64,000 bases of DNA from Sediminicola sp. (lineage in GTDB: Bacteria; Bacteroidota; Bacteroidia; Flavobacteriales; Flavobacteriaceae): contig JAHEND010000034.1 of the NCBI GenBank assembly GCA_024643325.1, positions 62,001 through 126,000 on the forward strand, read 5' to 3'. The notes beneath the pieces are model-generated. The model saw only the letters and a program-made list of their open reading frames with translations, did not search any database and was not told the origin of the DNA. Made by a program: the position numbers and the translations under genes. Shown piece by piece: positions 61,408-64,000 of the stretch (its first letter is position 1; the number at the start of each line of letters is the position of its first letter).

Positions 61408-62842
61408 TGGTCTGATCCATCCACTGAAGCCTATTTTTTAAATAGTTTTTTAAAATGGAAACCTCCCCATCATAATCTACAGCAATCCCAGTCCATTTGT
61501 TATAATTGCGATCTACCGCACCGTTATCCTTCAGGTAAGTAGCAGTTTGTTCTACCCTACCCAACACCGAGGCGTCGCTAAAAGTACTGGCCCTTAGAGT
61601 GGTCCATCGGCTTTTTAAAGCCTGTTTAAAAATAGGATCCTCCAAAAGTCTAGGCCACCAAAATGGGACCATCCAAGCGTCTTGTGATACATGAACATTG
61701 TAATTGGCAATCCAATCCGTTACCGGCACCCTGCCCTGTTTGGCATAGCCAATATTGAGATCCCAAATAGGTCCCATCTTGAGTTTTTCGCCCCTTTGTT
61801 TGTGCATATAGGTACTGAGTCTGTAGCCGTCTACATTACCCGTAATTTCATTGATAATAAAAAAATCTACAAAACTATCTAAATCAATATAGTCTGTATA
61901 GGTACGCGTATCTGTGGTAAAATCATCATTAATGAGTGCCGTTTCAAAGTCGTTAATATAGCCTTGTATATACTCTTTTTGTGCATTGGTAATCTCGTTT
62001 GCCTTGGGATACTCGTACAAGAAATAAGTCTCTAAATATTGATCTGGATGGTAAGGAGCCCTATATGGACTAAAATTAATAGGCTGTTTAAAAATATCAT
62101 ATTGGGAACGCCATGAGTTTGCAGCAGTATAGAGGGCGTCGTCTCCCCAATTGTTGTCAAAATACTCTAAAGGTTGTCCTATCCCATTTTCACCCCCTGC
62201 TGTTTTGTCTATTTTAATAATATACCCACCTGTAATAGCTGTCGCGTCTGTGTCTAAAGGCGTTAATTTCTCAATATCTATTCTATTTTTATCCCTTTTA
62301 AGCTTTTCCATGAACTGATATACTCCCATATACAACCCGTTAATCTCCAAGTCTATCCACTGGGTCCTACTGGCGTAACGGCCCATAGAACGATACATTT
62401 CATGTCCTATATAATGGTGCATGAGAGAGGGATCGAAAATGGTGTTTTGAGACGCTCTAAAGACATGTCCCATGAAAATATAATCTTCTTCTTCTGGGTA
62501 ATTTAAAAAAGCATAAGGAGCATCTAAACCACCGGCATCCCAAGTTTCTATCCCATAAGATTTTTTGTCAGACATTCTATACGAGGTAGAGCCTCTGTAC
62601 TCAATTCCTATGGGTGTTTCATGCGCTAATGACTTATTCAAAAACACCCTTAAATTTGCAGCAACCTTAGGCTCATTTATGATAGTTTTGGAGGTTTCTA
62701 CCATCATATAAGGCAACTGACTACCATTGGTCTCAACGGCAAACACCACTGGTTTTTCAGATTCAGGACTATCCCCATTGTCTTTAGCACAACTTATTAA
62801 AAACAAAAAGGTAATAAAAAACAGGCGATTCAAAGCGCGCAT
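61394..62842 (-). CDS. CotH kinase family lipoprotein
   Basis: The 482-residue lipoprotein (MRALNRLFFITFLFLISC, Cys18) is a CotH-family protein: IEYRGSTSYRMSDKKSYGIE (about 79-98), MGVYQFMEKLKRDKNRI (about 172-188), SFVDFFIINEITGNVDGY and MGPIWDLNIGYAK (about 325-365) are the ATP/Mg-binding and catalytic segments. In spores CotH phosphorylates coat proteins; in Bacteroidota its targets are unknown. It is exported, so a surface or periplasmic kinase is implied. It sits behind the LysR gene, with a 130-base gap. Confidence 0.85.
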   Translation of the reverse strand: MRALNRLFFITFLFLISCAKDNGDSPESEKPVVFAVETNGSQLPYMMVETSKTIINEPKVAANLRVFLNKSLAHETPIGIEYRGSTSYRMSDKKSYGIETWDAGGLDAPYAFLNYPEEEDYIFMGHVFRASQNTIFDPSLMHHYIGHEMYRSMGRYASRTQWIDLEINGLYMGVYQFMEKLKRDKNRIDIEKLTPLDTDATAITGGYIIKIDKTAGGENGIGQPLEYFDNNWGDDALYTAANSWRSQYDIFKQPINFSPYRAPYHPDQYLETYFLYEYPKANEITNAQKEYIQGYINDFETALINDDFTTDTRTYTDYIDLDSFVDFFIINEITGNVDGYRLSTYMHKQRGEKLKMGPIWDLNIGYAKQGRVPVTDWIANYNVHVSQDAWMVPFWWPRLLEDPIFKQALKSRWTTLRASTFSDASVLGRVEQTATYLKDNGAVDRNYNKWTGIAVDYDGEVSILKNYLKNRLQWMDQTINNY

Positions 62843-62853
62843 AGGTCAGGTAT

Positions 62854-62964
62854 TTATTGATAAGTAGCGGTGAATTTAGTCACTCCATTAGGAAGATTCT
62901 CCGTTTTTAAAGATAGGTCATAGCCTTCAATAGGCAAAAAAGTAATTTGCCAAATATAATCGGT
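62854..62964 (-). pseudogene. 37-codon open frame without a start, possible gene remnant
   Basis: Between the LysR stop and the CotH start the minus strand stays open from ACC at 62964 (just after a TAA) to a TAA at 62854, encoding DYIWQITFLPIEGYDL and then SLKTENLPNGVTKFTATYQ. There is no ATG. The residue mix looks protein-like, as the C-terminal end of a lost gene might, but the stretch is short and could be chance. Confidence 0.2.
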
Positions 62965-62973
62965 TTATAAGGC

Positions 62974-63897
62974 TCAATACTTTTCATACCAATCAAATCT
63001 CTTGTTAGTAATCAGGTCTTTGGTTCTCTTTAAATGATCTAAAAAAGCCAGTGATACTGGAGAATGTTTTTTCCCTTTTAACCAGATAAGACTCCAGTTT
63101 GTGGTAATAGGTAAACCTTTCATGGGTATGATTTGAAGCTCTTTATTAGACAATTCATTTTTAAGGCCAATAAGGGGCATAATGGAATAGCCCAGCCCGG
63201 CAAGAACCGCCTGCTTAACCGCTTCATTAGAGGTAAGTTCCATTTTTTTATGTACGGTCACAGTATTACTCTTCAAAAATCCTTCCATGGTTTGTCTGGT
63301 TCCTGAACCTTTCTCCCTAAATATCAGTGGAAGATCCTGGAAGGCGTCATTACTTTTTACTCCAGAGGTAATATTGGCCTTTGAATTACCCACTAAAAAA
63401 AGCTTGTTTTGAAGTAGGTCTAATTTATCAATATTCATTTGACTCGGAAGTACAGAGACCAAAGCAAAGTCAATTTCATTTTTCTCCAAGCTTTCAATCA
63501 CTTTTTTCTTATTAGTCACATCTATGGATAGTTCTACTCCTGAGTGATCTTTCATGAAATCAGTGAGAAAATATGGGATAACATATTTACCCGTAGATAC
63601 TGAAGAAATTTTAAGCCTGCCGGTGAGGCGCCCTTTATATTCAAGAGTCATATAATTTATGGCCTGTACCTCTTCAATGATTTTTTCTGCTGCAGCAGCT
63701 ATTTCTCTTCCAAAAGCAGTGATGTAGATTCTTCTCCCTATGACCTCTGTCAAGGCAATGTCAAATTGATCCTGAAAATTCTTGAGCTGAATAGAAACTG
63801 CTGGTTGGGTGAGATGCAACTCTTCTGCAGCCTTAGTGACACTTTCATATTGAACCACTTTTAAAAAAACCTGCAATTGATTCAGTGTGTAATTCAT
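62974..63897 (-). CDS. LysR-family transcriptional regulator
   Basis: The 307-residue protein has an N-terminal winged helix-turn-helix (LNQLQVFLKVVQYESVTKAAEELHLTQPAVS, residues 5-35, read in two parts) and a C-terminal periplasmic-binding-protein-like effector domain (about 90-300, with RLKISSVSTGKYVIPYFL). It resembles the CbbR/CysB-like subgroup, whose effectors are often small metabolites. LysR regulators usually control a divergent gene, which here would lie beyond the right edge. An inverted repeat at 63912-63938 upstream of its own start may be its operator. Confidence 0.9.
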   Translation of the reverse strand: MNYTLNQLQVFLKVVQYESVTKAAEELHLTQPAVSIQLKNFQDQFDIALTEVIGRRIYITAFGREIAAAAEKIIEEVQAINYMTLEYKGRLTGRLKISSVSTGKYVIPYFLTDFMKDHSGVELSIDVTNKKKVIESLEKNEIDFALVSVLPSQMNIDKLDLLQNKLFLVGNSKANITSGVKSNDAFQDLPLIFREKGSGTRQTMEGFLKSNTVTVHKKMELTSNEAVKQAVLAGLGYSIMPLIGLKNELSNKELQIIPMKGLPITTNWSLIWLKGKKHSPVSLAFLDHLKRTKDLITNKRFDWYEKY

Positions 63898-63911
63898 AAG
63901 ATCTAATTATG

Positions 63912-63938
63912 ATTTATATTTAAAACATAAATATAAAT
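63912..63938. promoter_or_regulatory. Inverted repeat upstream of the LysR gene, possible operator
   Basis: ATTTATATTT (63912-63921) and AAATATAAAT (63929-63938) are perfect 10-base inverted repeats around AAAACAT. The site is 15 bases upstream of the LysR ATG and contains a T-N11-A pattern as typical for LysR-type sites, but AT-rich DNA gives such dyads by chance too. Confidence 0.4.
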
Positions 63939-64000
63939 TAATGATTTAAAAATACCAAATTTGCCCTGTAAAAAATTGACATAGGACAGATTAAAATTAT

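Noticed and set aside
1-64000. CRISPR array, IS element or rRNA operon
   Set aside because: No regularly spaced repeats, transposase frames or rRNA sequence were seen in the window.

Overview
The window looks like chromosome of a low-GC member of the Bacteroidota, most likely a (marine) Flavobacteriaceae species. This is an inference from: TAnnTTTG-type -7 promoter boxes with weak or absent Shine-Dalgarno sites; a TonB-dependent receptor paired with a DUF4249 lipoprotein; many short SPII lipoproteins; a stand-alone pyruvate dehydrogenase E1-beta next to etfBA; DUF5686, DUF6089, DUF2797 and DUF3667 families; and the nadK-uppS-bamA-ompH-ompH-murI gene order. No genus can be assigned from sequence reading alone.

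Layout. 0-9.3 kb: DUF5686 outer-membrane protein and pdhB (minus), then divergently etfB-etfA, a DUF151 nuclease, a NupC-type nucleoside transporter, thyA and folA (plus); a perfect 26-bp palindrome lies between pdhB and etfB. 9.3-17.2 kb: a minus-strand envelope operon (CBS protein, nadK, DUF6089, uppS, bamA, two ompH/skp-like genes, murI). 17.4-31.9 kb: housekeeping genes (pdxJ, an alpha/beta hydrolase, tig-clpP-clpX, a GH3-family enzyme, DUF2797, a queuosine-precursor transporter, sppA, a folK-deoxynucleoside kinase fusion, a SpoU methyltransferase, mutS). 32.0-32.3 kb: tRNA-Gly(GCC) and tRNA-Leu(UAA) with a consensus promoter and a terminator.

32.3-42.3 kb is an accessory block directly behind tRNA-Leu. 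It holds a near-complete molybdenum cofactor pathway (moaA, a moaC-moaB fusion, moaE, moeB, moaD, moeA, a MocA-like nucleotidyltransferase and an XdhC chaperone), a TauE/SafE permease, and a two-subunit molybdenum hydroxylase (2Fe-2S subunit plus a Tat-exported molybdopterin subunit). The genes form a self-contained enzyme-plus-cofactor module. Sequence just after the tRNA contains a directly repeated octamer and a 39-codon frame that may be a decayed gene end, consistent with an integration hotspot.

42.6-44.4 kb carries small genes (membrane protein, DinB-like protein, lipoprotein, DUF2892 protein), with a 100-bp repeat flanking the DinB gene. 44.5-49 kb: rlmF, a DEAD-box helicase, a J-domain/KTSC protein and, divergently, a flavin monooxygenase with a DnaJ-type CxxCxGxG N-terminus. 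49-56.3 kb: DUF4249/TonB receptor pair, DUF3667 protein, and a 1004-residue kinase-M23-aminotransferase fusion. 56.3-64 kb: a metzincin-like lipoprotein, a GNAT gene interrupted by a stop codon, a secreted protein, an FKBP lipoprotein, YciI, an unusual sialidase-fucosidase fusion lipoprotein, a CotH-family lipoprotein and a LysR regulator.

Most of the window is ordinary core genome. The parts most worth following are the sialidase-fucosidase fusion, the molybdenum hydroxylase module beside the tRNA, the split DnaJ-like pair, the repeats around the DinB gene, and the palindrome upstream of etfBA. No CRISPR array, complete insertion sequence or rRNA was seen.
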